From Rothia nasisuis (GTDB lineage Bacteria > Actinomycetota > Actinomycetes > Actinomycetales > Micrococcaceae), in assembly GCF_928381405.1 (NCBI RefSeq), contig NZ_CAKMSB010000006.1, positions 92,289 through 156,288 of the forward strand: a stretch of DNA of 64,000 nt, given 5' to 3'. Positions 52,190-60,678 of this stretch are shown here, in pieces (positions within the stretch are counted from its first letter, which is position 1; each line of letters opens with the position of its first letter). Under the pieces are notes generated by a model. It was not told where the DNA came from. It saw only the letters and a list, made by a program, of their open reading frames with translations, and ran no database searches. A program made the position numbers and the translations under genes.

Positions 52190-53398
52190 ATGTCTGCCGC
52201 TGATAACCTCAAACCCACAGATGTACGTGTGCTGTGGGCGCCCGCCATGGCCAACTACTTTTTTGGCGACTATCACCCCATGCATCCTTCCCGGCTTGAC
52301 GCGACTGCACGCCTGGCACAAGCCCTGGGGGTCTTTGACCTACCTCAGGTCCAGGTTGAAGAGCCAGAAGTTGCTACGGTTCATCAGCTCATGCTAGCCC
52401 ATGACTACCCCTACATCGACGCGGTGCAAAAGATTAGCGCCGACCCCACCCTCACGATTGCCAGCTGCGGCCTGGGTACTGAAGACACCCCCGGGTTCGA
52501 GGGCGTCCACGAGGCAAGCGCCCGCCTGGCTGGCGGAACCTACCAGGCCGCTGAAGCCATTTTGGGGGGCAAGGTTAAGCACGCGGTAAACTTTGGTGGC
52601 GGCATGCATCACGCCTCACGGGATCATGCCAGCGGTTTCTGTATTTACAATGACTGTGCTGTGGGCATCGCCCGCCTACTTGAAGCCGGTGTTCAGCGGG
52701 TGGTTTATATTGACGTGGACGCCCATCACGGTGACGGCACCCAGAGTATTTTTTGGGATAACCCCAACGTCATGACCGTCTCACTTCACGAGAGTGGAAT
52801 GACCCTCTTTCCAGGTACCGGTTTCGCCAACGAGGTGGGGCCCGAGGGGCTTGCAGCCGGAACTGCTGTTAATATCGCTATGCCGGAGTCGACCACCGAC
52901 TCGGGGTGGTTACGCGCCTTTGACGCGATTGTTCCCAGCCTGCTACGTCAGTTTCAACCAGAAGTGATTGTCAGCCAGCACGGCTGTGACTCCCACACAG
53001 CAGATGATATGTCGCACCTCAATATCTCCATTAACGCCCAGCGTGAAATCGCTGCCCATATATCACTGTTGGCTGATGAGCTCTGTGAGGGGCGGTGGAT
53101 TGCCACGGGTGGGGGAGGGTATTCCATCTACAACGCTGTGCCCCGCTCTTGGAGCCATCTCATTGCTGTTGCTGCTGGTCAACCACTTGATGTGCACATC
53201 CCTACTCCGGATTCCTGGCGCAGGTACATGCTTGATACCTATGGGACGACCGTTCCCACGATGATGGGTGATCCGGTTGATCTTTGGTGGCACTCCTGGG
53301 AGGTTGGCTACGATCCCGCCAGTAGCGTTGATCGAACCATTATGGCTACCCGCAAAGAAGTCTTTCCCCTGTGGGGTCTTGACCCCTGGTATGATTAA
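52190..53398 (+). CDS. acuC: AcuC-like class I histone deacetylase family protein
   Basis: Zinc-dependent deacetylase of 402 residues. The HDAC catalytic signature is GGGMHHASRDHASGFCIYND near 139-158 (tandem His), with VVYIDVDAHHGDGTQ near 173 holding the Asp and His metal ligands and QHGCDSHTADDMSHLN near 265 the last Asp. In Bacillus, AcuC deacetylates acetyl-CoA synthetase; an acs gene with the target lysine motif is at 19674-21611 in this window, so the same pairing is plausible. ATG 52190 has AGGAGG eight bases upstream. Confidence 0.88.
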   Translation: MSAADNLKPTDVRVLWAPAMANYFFGDYHPMHPSRLDATARLAQALGVFDLPQVQVEEPEVATVHQLMLAHDYPYIDAVQKISADPTLTIASCGLGTEDTPGFEGVHEASARLAGGTYQAAEAILGGKVKHAVNFGGGMHHASRDHASGFCIYNDCAVGIARLLEAGVQRVVYIDVDAHHGDGTQSIFWDNPNVMTVSLHESGMTLFPGTGFANEVGPEGLAAGTAVNIAMPESTTDSGWLRAFDAIVPSLLRQFQPEVIVSQHGCDSHTADDMSHLNISINAQREIAAHISLLADELCEGRWIATGGGGYSIYNAVPRSWSHLIAVAAGQPLDVHIPTPDSWRRYMLDTYGTTVPTMMGDPVDLWWHSWEVGYDPASSVDRTIMATRKEVFPLWGLDPWYD

Positions 53399-53549
53399 TT
53401 GCTCTGTGTCTTACTCAGAGAACGTTTGATGCAGAAAGACCACCCCTTCCCCAAAATAGCCCACTTTCAAGTCAGAAATAGCCCGTAAAAACCCAGGAAT
53501 GTCCCCCTAGTTTGCTGGCTACGCATACTTGTGTGGGCATATCTGTGTA

Positions 53550-53555
53550 TATGAT
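53550..53555 (+). promoter_or_regulatory. Leaderless -10 element (TATGAT) for the ArsR-type gene
   Basis: TATGAT ends six bases before ATG at 53562; TTGTGT at 53529-53534 is a possible -35 at a short spacing. Confidence 0.45.
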
Positions 53556-53561
53556 GACCTT

Positions 53562-54350
53562 ATGAAAGACGACGTTTTTGCAGTGATCGCCGACCCCACG
53601 CGCCGACACATCATTCAGGCGCTGGCTGTTGAACGGTTGGCAGTTGGAGAGCTTGTAGAAGAGCTGGGCGTCAGCCAGCCCACGGTCTCCAAACACCTGC
53701 GTGTTCTGCGCACCGCCGGGCTAGTAGAAACAGAAGCAGATGGCCAAAAACGCTTCTACTCCATCACTCCAGAGCCTCTCAAAGAGATTACCGCGTGGAT
53801 TAATTTTCTGCTTGAAGCTCCCCGGCTTGCCTCCCCAGCCGAGGCGGGCGAACTGCCCCCGCACAGCGCCGATCCCTCAGGCACCCCTGTTTCGGCTGCT
53901 CCAGCCTCGGGAGACGAGGCGGACCAGCCGGCCGCAACGGGCATCACCTTTACCCCTCTGACCCCCTTTACCCCCGCACCGGATGGTGTTTCAGGCGGCA
54001 CCGTAGACTTCACACCGCTTCCCGAACCCCCAGTTGAAAGCACCCAGGCCTTCACCCAGACAAGTGAAGCCGTGGTACAGACGGCACGCGAAGAAGGTGT
54101 GAGCAGGCACCTGGATGTTCTGGCCCAAAGTCTCAACCTGGGTGAGACCAGCGACTCAGCACAAGACCTGGTGGAACCGCTCCCACAAGGTATTATCGAA
54201 GCAGAAGTCGCTGCCCGCCAGGCGGCCGAAGTGGCTCGTGCCACCGAAGCGCAGGCGTCCGCATCTAACGTCACCCCTGAGGACGGTGGTGACGACGAGC
54301 GCGGCATCCTGGCTAGGCTCACACGCTGGAGTCGGCGCTCCTCCCGCTAA
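53562..54350 (+). CDS. ArsR-type winged-helix regulator with long disordered tail
   Basis: DNA-binding protein of 262 residues. Residues 1-80 form an ArsR/SmtB-like winged helix (DPTRRHIIQALAVERLAVGE, recognition helix SQPTVSKHLRVL). There are no visible metal-binding Cys or His pairs. From about 92 to 250 the chain is rich in Pro, Ala, Thr and acidic residues (predicted disordered), ending in the basic stretch LARLTRWSRRSSR. Such a tail is unusual for this family. The next gene has the same plan. Role unknown; a cell-division or envelope regulator is possible but unproven. Confidence 0.75.
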   Translation: MKDDVFAVIADPTRRHIIQALAVERLAVGELVEELGVSQPTVSKHLRVLRTAGLVETEADGQKRFYSITPEPLKEITAWINFLLEAPRLASPAEAGELPPHSADPSGTPVSAAPASGDEADQPAATGITFTPLTPFTPAPDGVSGGTVDFTPLPEPPVESTQAFTQTSEAVVQTAREEGVSRHLDVLAQSLNLGETSDSAQDLVEPLPQGIIEAEVAARQAAEVARATEAQASASNVTPEDGGDDERGILARLTRWSRRSSR

Positions 54351-54388
54351 ACCACCCGCCCACCCACCGAAAGAAACCAGCACGTTTT

Positions 54389-56044
54389 ATGGCACACCAT
54401 CAGCAGCTCCTTGACTGGATCGAAAACGAACTGGTCAACCAGACCCTGCACCTGGGTGACGAACTACCCGATGACAAGGAGCTGACACAGCGGGTGGGCA
54501 TGAGCCATAACCACGTGCGTGAGAGCCTGAAACACTGTGAAGAAATTGGGGTGCTCAAGCTCTACGAAGGGCGCAAGAAGAGCATCATCGGAGTGCTGGT
54601 GCGTGAACCCGCTATCTCAGCAGGGCCGGCTATAGGGCTCTACCTGGCAGGCTCACGCTCACCCAGACAGGACCTACTGACTACCTGCCTGCTCCTGGAA
54701 AATTTTGCGCTAGCTGGGCCAGAGTATGATTCGACGGCCTTCGTTGAGCTCGACCGTATTCTGGATGAGCTCCAGGAGCACGCCGGTAGCCTTACCGACT
54801 TTCATGAACGTGAGGCCGATTTTCACATCCAGCTGGGCAGGCTCTCGGGCAACCCCCTGATTTCAGCCCTGCTGGCTACTCTGCGTGACGCCATGATTGA
54901 GGCTCGCTTTGAGCTGGTGAGCCAGGTTCCCCTGTGGAGCGCTACCGCAACCCGACTGGTCATGGAATACCGAGCTATTACCGATGCGGCTCGAAGCGGC
55001 GACCCCGCTCTAGCTCAGACCCTGTTGCGTGCAACCTTACAGGACCGCTTCACCGAGGCGGGCCACCCCCTCCACCTCGAAGAGCCTCAGCAGGGTGACC
55101 TTACCGATGCCCAGTTCACGCTCAAACCTCTAGATGCGGAATTATTAGAGCTTGCCACCGGCGCCCAGGGCGGGTCGCTTGACCCCCACCTCTACCAGGC
55201 ACTCTTTACCATCCAGCCCAAGGACGCCTCAGCTGACAGTCAGCCTCAGGATGCCCAGGCTCACGGCACTTCTGCGCCGGAGGAGGACTGCGCCAGTGAA
55301 CAGTCGCCCGAAGCACCTTCTTCCCCTGCCCTCCAGCCCTCACCGGCTGAGAGCCGCAAATTTCCAGGAACAGTGGGCCCGGCCGTCCGCGCGGTCACGA
55401 CCCCACCGGTGCCCACCGCCCAGCTCAGTTCCGCAGAAGCAGCGGACTCCGCGAGCGACCAGCAGTCCTTAGAGGCAAAACTGCGTGCCGAGGAAGAACG
55501 TCTGGACGCTCTCGAGGCCTCTGCCAGCAGTGGTGCGAAAGATGCCGCCGGTGACCCACCGGTTACGCATCCGGTCAGAGAGAAGACCGAGAAAGCAGAC
55601 ACGTCTTCTGGTGAGCAGGGCCCCCCTCACGGGGCGAAAGCCCAGAAGCGCACCAGCAGCTGGTCTCGTATAAAGCGTTTTGATCCGGTTAAGTACTTTG
55701 GTTTTTCCCAGCAAAACCAGCGCCCGTCGCAGGATAAGATAGGGCAGGCGCAGGCAGGGGAGGGGGCACCTGATAGCCCCGCAGACGACCAGCCTGTAGA
55801 GACTGCCGATCTGCTCGAAGCGGTGGGAGCGGAGCAGCCCAGCCCACCGGCTGAGAGCCTTTCTGCGCTCCGCGAGGGCTACGAGTACGCTCATGACGAG
55901 CAAGCCTCGGGTAGTAATCCGCTCGATGACGGTAACAGCGACGGCCTCGAACCTGCTACTACCACACCGCTGACCCGCGAACAGGAGCCCCAGAGTAAGG
56001 CTCTGGTCAAGAAGAGCTCACGACGCAAGAAGAGGCGCCGCTAA
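54389..56044 (+). CDS. GntR/FadR-type regulator with long disordered, basic-ended tail
   Basis: Protein of 551 residues, about twice the usual GntR length. The N-terminal winged helix (LLDWIENELVNQTLHLGDEL, ELTQRVGMSHNHVRESLKH) and an FCD ligand-binding helical domain (about 75-225) are followed by ~300 residues of low-complexity acidic, Ala, Ser and Pro-rich sequence. Within it the patch SSWSRIKRFDPVKYFGFSQQ near 427-446 stands out as a folded or binding motif, and the end is KKSSRRKKRRR. The FCD domain usually senses an organic acid. It lies 38 bases after the ArsR-type gene and is probably co-transcribed. Confidence 0.75.
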   Translation: MAHHQQLLDWIENELVNQTLHLGDELPDDKELTQRVGMSHNHVRESLKHCEEIGVLKLYEGRKKSIIGVLVREPAISAGPAIGLYLAGSRSPRQDLLTTCLLLENFALAGPEYDSTAFVELDRILDELQEHAGSLTDFHEREADFHIQLGRLSGNPLISALLATLRDAMIEARFELVSQVPLWSATATRLVMEYRAITDAARSGDPALAQTLLRATLQDRFTEAGHPLHLEEPQQGDLTDAQFTLKPLDAELLELATGAQGGSLDPHLYQALFTIQPKDASADSQPQDAQAHGTSAPEEDCASEQSPEAPSSPALQPSPAESRKFPGTVGPAVRAVTTPPVPTAQLSSAEAADSASDQQSLEAKLRAEEERLDALEASASSGAKDAAGDPPVTHPVREKTEKADTSSGEQGPPHGAKAQKRTSSWSRIKRFDPVKYFGFSQQNQRPSQDKIGQAQAGEGAPDSPADDQPVETADLLEAVGAEQPSPPAESLSALREGYEYAHDEQASGSNPLDDGNSDGLEPATTTPLTREQEPQSKALVKKSSRRKKRRR

Positions 56045-56190
56045 GCGGCCTGGGCGCTGAGGCGAAAACGAGAAAATACTCTCACTTGCCGGTGAACAGT
56101 CGGCGAAAAGATCTGTTTGCCTGTAGGCTTGGATGAGAGCGTTTTTGCGCCGAGGGTACCACTGTGCCCTCACGGCGTTCCTTTGAGCGT

Positions 56191-56204
56191 TTATACCGGT
56201 ATAA
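56191..56204. promoter_or_regulatory. Perfect 14-base palindrome upstream of the bS22 gene
   Basis: TTATACCGGTATAA is fully self-complementary and partly extends outward (GCGTT and AACGC). It lies 86 bases before the bS22 start, near a weak TTGAGC/TATAAC pair, and could be an operator or a stem. Confidence 0.4.
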
Positions 56205-56289
56205 CGCCCGGATAGCTACCAACCCACAGCCTTCGGGGGGTGGAGTTTGGCCGGGTATCGACCACTATTTAATAAGTGAGGTGAATCCA

Positions 56290-56388
56290 ATGGGTTCAGT
56301 TATCAAGAAGCGCCGCAAGCGTATGTCGAAGAAGAAGCACCGCAAGCTTCTTCGTAAGACCCGCCACCAGCGCCGCAATAAGAAGTAA
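56290..56388 (+). CDS. Small ribosomal protein bS22 (AURKAIP1/COX24 family)
   Basis: Very basic protein of 32 residues, [19 protein letters not shown] followed by [13 protein letters not shown], close to the mycobacterial small-subunit protein bS22 (Rv0500B). It sits in the 30S subunit of actinobacteria. ATG has GAGGTGA nine bases upstream. A frame open further upstream is not coding. A strong terminator follows, so it is a single-gene unit. It keeps its usual place downstream of proC, although the Trk, AcuC and regulator genes now lie between. Confidence 0.9.
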   Translation: MGSVIKKRRKRMSKKKHRKLLRKTRHQRRNKK

Positions 56389-56398
56389 ATTCTGCGCC

Positions 56399-56428
56399 GT
56401 GAGCCCCGCACCAAGGTGCGGGGCTCAC
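56399..56428. terminator. Terminator after bS22
   Basis: Perfect 14-base arms GTGAGCCCCGCACC (56399-56412) and complement (56415-56428), followed by GCTGTTT. Confidence 0.9.
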
Positions 56429-56489
56429 GCTGTTTAGAGCGGCCTTCGACTGTCATAAGGACGTCCGCAGGAGCGGGTGTGGAGCAGGC

Positions 56490-56495
56490 TAAAGT
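56490..56495 (+). promoter_or_regulatory. Leaderless -10 element (TAAAGT) for the glutaredoxin-like gene
   Basis: TAAAGT ends six bases before ATG at 56502. Confidence 0.45.
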
Positions 56496-56501
56496 GGTGG
56501 T

Positions 56502-56756
56502 ATGCCTAGACCGAAAATTGAACTGCTGACCAAACCGGGCTGTCACCTGTGTGAAGCGGCGCGGCAGACAACGGGGGAGGTGGCGGCCCGTTTCGGGCTG
56601 ACCTTTACCGAGGTCAATGTTGAAGAGTACCCGCATCTTTTGGAACAACATCGCACCGAAATTCCGGTGCTGATGGTGGACGGAGAGGTGAAGGATTTTT
56701 GGCAGGTGAACGCTAAACGCCTGGTCAAGCTACTTGAGAAAAAGCTGGCAGGCTAA
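56502..56756 (+). CDS. Glutaredoxin-like protein (DUF836)
   Basis: Thioredoxin-fold protein of 84 residues, counterpart of Rv0508. The redox-type motif is KPGCHLCEAA at 9-18 with a CxxC pair; TEIPVLMVDG near 51-60 holds the cis-proline. It probably acts in thiol-disulfide exchange in the cytoplasm; partners are unknown. Confidence 0.83.
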   Translation: MPRPKIELLTKPGCHLCEAARQTTGEVAARFGLTFTEVNVEEYPHLLEQHRTEIPVLMVDGEVKDFWQVNAKRLVKLLEKKLAG

Positions 56757-56862
56757 CCCTAAGGGGTGCTAGCCGCATCGGTTTTACCCGGTGCCGCAAT
56801 GTGAGGTGTGCCTGCTATGGGGCCGGTTCGCGCTCTGTGCCCGGGTTTGAGAGACTAGTAGC

Positions 56863-57552
56863 ATGAATACTCCTACCCAGGCCACCATCACCGTCCACCT
56901 TATGCGCCACGGCGAGGTTCATAACCCTGACCGTATCGTCTACGGGCGTCTACCTAACTATCATCTGTCTGAGACCGGGCAGAAGATGGTTCGGCTCACC
57001 GCCGAAGAGTTCAAGCGCCGTGCAGACACGGGCGCCAACATCGTGCACCTGGTGTGCTCACCGCTGACACGAACCCGAGAGTCCGCTGCCCCCATCGAAG
57101 AACTGCTTGGCCTGACCGCACAGCCCGATGAGCGCGTCATTGAAGCTGGTAACCACTTTGAGGGCCTGCACGTGAATAGGCACGAGCTGCTCACCAACCC
57201 CTCGCATTGGCCCCACCTGCTCAACCCCCTGCGCCCGTCCTGGGGTGAACCCTACCGTCAGCAGGTGGCCCGTATGGCTGAGGCAATTAAGGACGCAGCG
57301 CGCACCGCCTACGAGAAAGGCGGGGACGGCGCTGAGGCGATTATAGTCTCGCACCAGCTGCCCATCTGGATGGCGCGAATCTCCGTTGAGGGGGGTGCGC
57401 TCCCGCACGACCCCCGAAGCCGCCAGTGCAATTTAGCTTCCGTTACAAGCTTCACCTTTCCCAACATATTTGCCTCTGACAAGCCGAAACTTGCATATAT
57501 GGAGCCCGCAGCCGAGCTCTACTCAGGTGTTATTCAGTTACCGGGCTCATAA
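56863..57552 (+). CDS. Histidine phosphatase family protein
   Basis: Phosphoglycerate-mutase-fold phosphatase of 229 residues, counterpart of Rv0525. The catalytic RHGE motif is HLMRHGEVHNPDRIVYGRLP at 12-31, with His as the nucleophile; the second His lies in IIVSHQLPIWM near 162. The substrate is unknown. It leads the cytochrome c maturation operon, with the TlpA gene beginning within a few dozen bases of its stop. Confidence 0.87.
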   Translation: MNTPTQATITVHLMRHGEVHNPDRIVYGRLPNYHLSETGQKMVRLTAEEFKRRADTGANIVHLVCSPLTRTRESAAPIEELLGLTAQPDERVIEAGNHFEGLHVNRHELLTNPSHWPHLLNPLRPSWGEPYRQQVARMAEAIKDAARTAYEKGGDGAEAIIVSHQLPIWMARISVEGGALPHDPRSRQCNLASVTSFTFPNIFASDKPKLAYMEPAAELYSGVIQLPGS

Positions 57553-57602
57553 TGTCCCTGGATACAACAGCACACATCTTTCAATCTGAAGGAATAGATT
57601 TC

Positions 57603-58211
57603 ATGTCTTCAGCCCGCCGTATTATGGTGAACCGCAAACAGGCCCTGAGCATCGCCGCTCTAGGCTCTGTTGGGTTGCTCTCAGCCTGCTCGCCTAGCCA
57701 AGATTCCCTCGCTGCGCAGGCCGACGCGGGTGACTCTAAGGGCTACATCGCGGGGGACGGGTCGGTGACCGAGTACACCGAAGCTGAACGAGGTGAACCT
57801 GTAGAATTTGAGAGTGAACTTTTTGATGGCACCGTGGTGAAAGCCGCCGACCTGCGCGGCAAGCCCGCCGTCCTAAACTTCTGGTACGCAGGCTGTGCCC
57901 CCTGCCGCGCTGAGGCCCCCCTCCTTAACGAGCTACACTCTACCTACGGCGAGAGTATAGCCTTCTATGGCGCTAACGTACGTGACGAAAAAGGCACCGC
58001 TGAGGCCTTTGAAAAGAATTTCTCCGTGCCCTACCCCTCCTTCCGCGATATTACCGGCAAGGTCCTGCTGGCCATGAGCAAGTACGTGCCTGCCCAGGCG
58101 GTGCCGACCACCGTCGTCCTTGACGCCGAAGGGCGCGTAGCAGCCCGCATTCTGGGGCAGATTGACAAGTCTGTGCTCGGCACTCTGCTCGAAGACCAGG
58201 TTCGTGCCTAG
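57603..58211 (+). CDS. TlpA/ResA-type thiol-disulfide oxidoreductase lipoprotein
   Basis: Extracytoplasmic thioredoxin-like reductase of 202 residues that keeps apocytochrome c haem-binding cysteines reduced. It has a lipoprotein signal with lipobox LLSAC near residues 21-25 and the active site WYAGCAPCRAE near 96-106. I chose ATG 57603, with GAAGGAA eight bases upstream; an ATG at 57552 overlapping the phosphatase stop is in frame but lacks a ribosome site. Counterpart of Rv0526. The ccdA gene overlaps its end by eight bases. Confidence 0.88.
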   Translation: MSSARRIMVNRKQALSIAALGSVGLLSACSPSQDSLAAQADAGDSKGYIAGDGSVTEYTEAERGEPVEFESELFDGTVVKAADLRGKPAVLNFWYAGCAPCRAEAPLLNELHSTYGESIAFYGANVRDEKGTAEAFEKNFSVPYPSFRDITGKVLLAMSKYVPAQAVPTTVVLDAEGRVAARILGQIDKSVLGTLLEDQVRA

Positions 58212-58956
58212 CTTCGGTCAAATCGTTCTTGATGGCTCCCTCTGGCTCGCTCTGCCGCTTGCGGCCCTGGCGGGCCTGGTCTCGTTTGCCTCGCCCTGCG
58301 TGCTTCCGCTTGTTCCCGGCTACCTGGGGTATGTGACAGGGCTCTCCGGTGGAGAGATGAGCGCCCGCCGCCGCAACCTACGCATGGTCGCGGGCATAGG
58401 CCTCTTCATCCTCGGCTTTTCTCTCATCTTTGTGCTCATGTCAGTAGTCCTGGCCCAGTTGGGTGCCGCCCCCTGGCTCCGTGGCCAGCGCTGGGTAGAC
58501 CTGGTGCTTGGCCTCCTTGTGATAGTGATGGGCTTGGTTTTCATGGGCCGTTTCTCCTTCTTTCAGCGCGACCGCAAAATTGAAGCGAAGCCCCCCGCCG
58601 GTCTTTGGGGCGCACCAATTCTAGGCCTGACTTTCGGCCTGGGGTGGGCACCCTGTATCGGGCCGACCTTCGCGGCGGTGCAGACTCTGGTCTACACCGG
58701 CGGCTCTGGGAACACCAAGGCCATCGTGCTGACCCTGGCCTACTGTCTGGGGCTGGGCATTCCCTTTTTGCTGGTCGCGCTCGGGGTGGCCCGTGGCGTC
58801 AGTACTATGAACTGGGCGCGTAAACACCGCCTGCTCCTCCAACGCCTGGGCGGTGGCATGCTCATCCTCATCGGTGTGCTACTGGCCAGCGGTATCTGGA
58901 CGGCCATGATGTCGTGGTTTCAGGCCACCATGCCGGTCTATGAACTGCCCATCTAA
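58204..58956 (+). CDS. ccdA: Cytochrome c biogenesis protein CcdA
   Basis: Polytopic membrane protein of 250 residues with six hydrophobic helices that carries reducing power across the membrane to the TlpA-type lipoprotein. FASPCVLPLVPGYLGYVTGL near 22-41 and LGWAPCIGPTFAAVQ near 143-157 hold the two conserved Cys-Pro redox residues. The start is GTG 58204 overlapping the tlpA stop. Counterpart of Rv0527. Confidence 0.92.
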   Translation: MPSFGQIVLDGSLWLALPLAALAGLVSFASPCVLPLVPGYLGYVTGLSGGEMSARRRNLRMVAGIGLFILGFSLIFVLMSVVLAQLGAAPWLRGQRWVDLVLGLLVIVMGLVFMGRFSFFQRDRKIEAKPPAGLWGAPILGLTFGLGWAPCIGPTFAAVQTLVYTGGSGNTKAIVLTLAYCLGLGIPFLLVALGVARGVSTMNWARKHRLLLQRLGGGMLILIGVLLASGIWTAMMSWFQATMPVYELPI

Positions 58957-59000
58957 ACGCCCGCCCTTACTCTCCCCACCCGTAACTGATCTAGGACACC

Positions 59001-60599
59001 ATGGCTGAAAAACACGACGCGCCAGCGCTCGGCCCCATCGAGATGCTCCGCTGGGCCTGGACCCAGCTCACCAAGATGAACACGGCCCTCTTTCTGCTGT
59101 TGATGCTGGCGGTCGCCGCCGTCCCGGGCTCCGTGTTTCCCCAGCGCATTCAGGATGCCGCCAAGGTCAACGACTACATCGAAGCTCACCCCACCTGGGG
59201 GCCCATCGCCGATAAGCTTCAGCTCTTCGATGTGTTCTCCTCAGTATGGTTTGCAGCTATCTACCTGCTGCTCTTTATCTCGCTCATCGGTTGTGTTATC
59301 CCGCGTGCTCTCAAACACTTCAAGACCATGCGCTCTGCACCAGCCCGCACTCCCAAGAACCTGACCCGGCTACCCCAGCACCGCACCCTCACTATTCCTG
59401 CGGCCGCCGGTGACCTGACAGCTACCCGGGCGATTGACGACGCAGCTAAGATTCTCAAGAAGCGCGGCTACCGGGTAGAGATACGCCAAGAAAGGGACGG
59501 TGTGGTGAACGTGGGTGCTGAACGCGGCTACCTGCGTGAACTCGGCAACATCCTTTTTCACCTGGCCATGATTGGTGTGCTCGTGGCGGTAGCAGTGGGC
59601 TCCCTCTTTGGCTACAGCGGTCAACGCATCGTCGTTGAGGACGAAACCTTTGTTAACTCTCTGGTCTCCTACGATTCTTTCAGCCCAGGCACCAACTATA
59701 ACCCCGACTGGCTTACCCCCTACTCTGCCACCATGGACTCCATGGTTGTTGAATACGACCGCCAGCAAGGGTCGCCAACCTACGGCACAGACGTCCACTA
59801 CGAAGCGACCTTCACTCTCAGCAACTCCGCTGGAGAGACCAAACAGCAGACCCTCAAAGTAAATGACCCCATCTACTTTGAGGGCACCTCAATGTACCTG
59901 CTGGGCAATGGTTACGCGCCAATCGTGCGTATTACTAATACTGACGGCACAGTTGCCTACGAGGGCCCTGTGGTAGGCCTGCCCTCCGGCAGTAGCTACC
60001 TCTCCTCGCTCGTGCTCAAGGTGCCGGATGCTCACCCCGACCAGCTGGGCCTCGTCGGAATGTTCCTGCCCACCGGCGAACGTACCATGGGGTCAGCGCC
60101 CACCTCTATTGACTCAGACCTCATCAACCCTATGCTGGTGCTCCAGAGCTATACCGGTGATCTGGGGCTAGACTCCGGTGTTCCGCAGAACGTCTATGTA
60201 CTTGATGTTGACCAGCTGACCCCGCTCAATACGATGGCCTTGGGGAACGGTATCGTACTTGATGCAGAAGACTCCACCGCGACTCTGCCCGAGGGGCATG
60301 GCACTATTGAGTTTCTGGGCGTCAAACGCTATGCCGGTATTGAAATCCGCTCCGATCCCGGCCGCCCCATCGCTTTAGCGTCAGCCCTTCTACTTTTTGG
60401 TGGCCTGCTTATCTCTGTCTTCGTGGCCCGCCGCCGCGTCTGGGTGCGCGCCACCGAGACAGGCACCGGTGAGAGTGCCGTCCTCACTATCGAATACGGC
60501 CTGCTTGCTCGCGGCGAAGACCCCCGACTCGCCACGGAGGCAAACAAACTTACCGACCTCTTTGCCGAACGATGGGGGCTAGAATTTGATGAAGCCTAA
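59001..60599 (+). CDS. resB: Cytochrome c biogenesis protein ResB
   Basis: Part of the system II haem-attachment complex with CcsA, 532 residues. Three N-terminal helices (about 28-48, 83-103, 185-205), a large extracytoplasmic domain (about 215-450) and a final helix (454-475) match the ResB layout. The N-terminal MLRWAWTQLTKMNTALFLLL is typical. It helps bring haem and apocytochrome together on the outer face of the membrane. Counterpart of Rv0528; ccsA starts 79 bases later. Confidence 0.9.
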   Translation: MAEKHDAPALGPIEMLRWAWTQLTKMNTALFLLLMLAVAAVPGSVFPQRIQDAAKVNDYIEAHPTWGPIADKLQLFDVFSSVWFAAIYLLLFISLIGCVIPRALKHFKTMRSAPARTPKNLTRLPQHRTLTIPAAAGDLTATRAIDDAAKILKKRGYRVEIRQERDGVVNVGAERGYLRELGNILFHLAMIGVLVAVAVGSLFGYSGQRIVVEDETFVNSLVSYDSFSPGTNYNPDWLTPYSATMDSMVVEYDRQQGSPTYGTDVHYEATFTLSNSAGETKQQTLKVNDPIYFEGTSMYLLGNGYAPIVRITNTDGTVAYEGPVVGLPSGSSYLSSLVLKVPDAHPDQLGLVGMFLPTGERTMGSAPTSIDSDLINPMLVLQSYTGDLGLDSGVPQNVYVLDVDQLTPLNTMALGNGIVLDAEDSTATLPEGHGTIEFLGVKRYAGIEIRSDPGRPIALASALLLFGGLLISVFVARRRVWVRATETGTGESAVLTIEYGLLARGEDPRLATEANKLTDLFAERWGLEFDEA

Positions 60600-60678
60600 C
60601 CTACCCACGGCCCGCCCCGAGAAAGCCCAGCCGGGCACCGGCCCCCGCCCCTACCTCAACCTGTGAAGTGAGAACACC

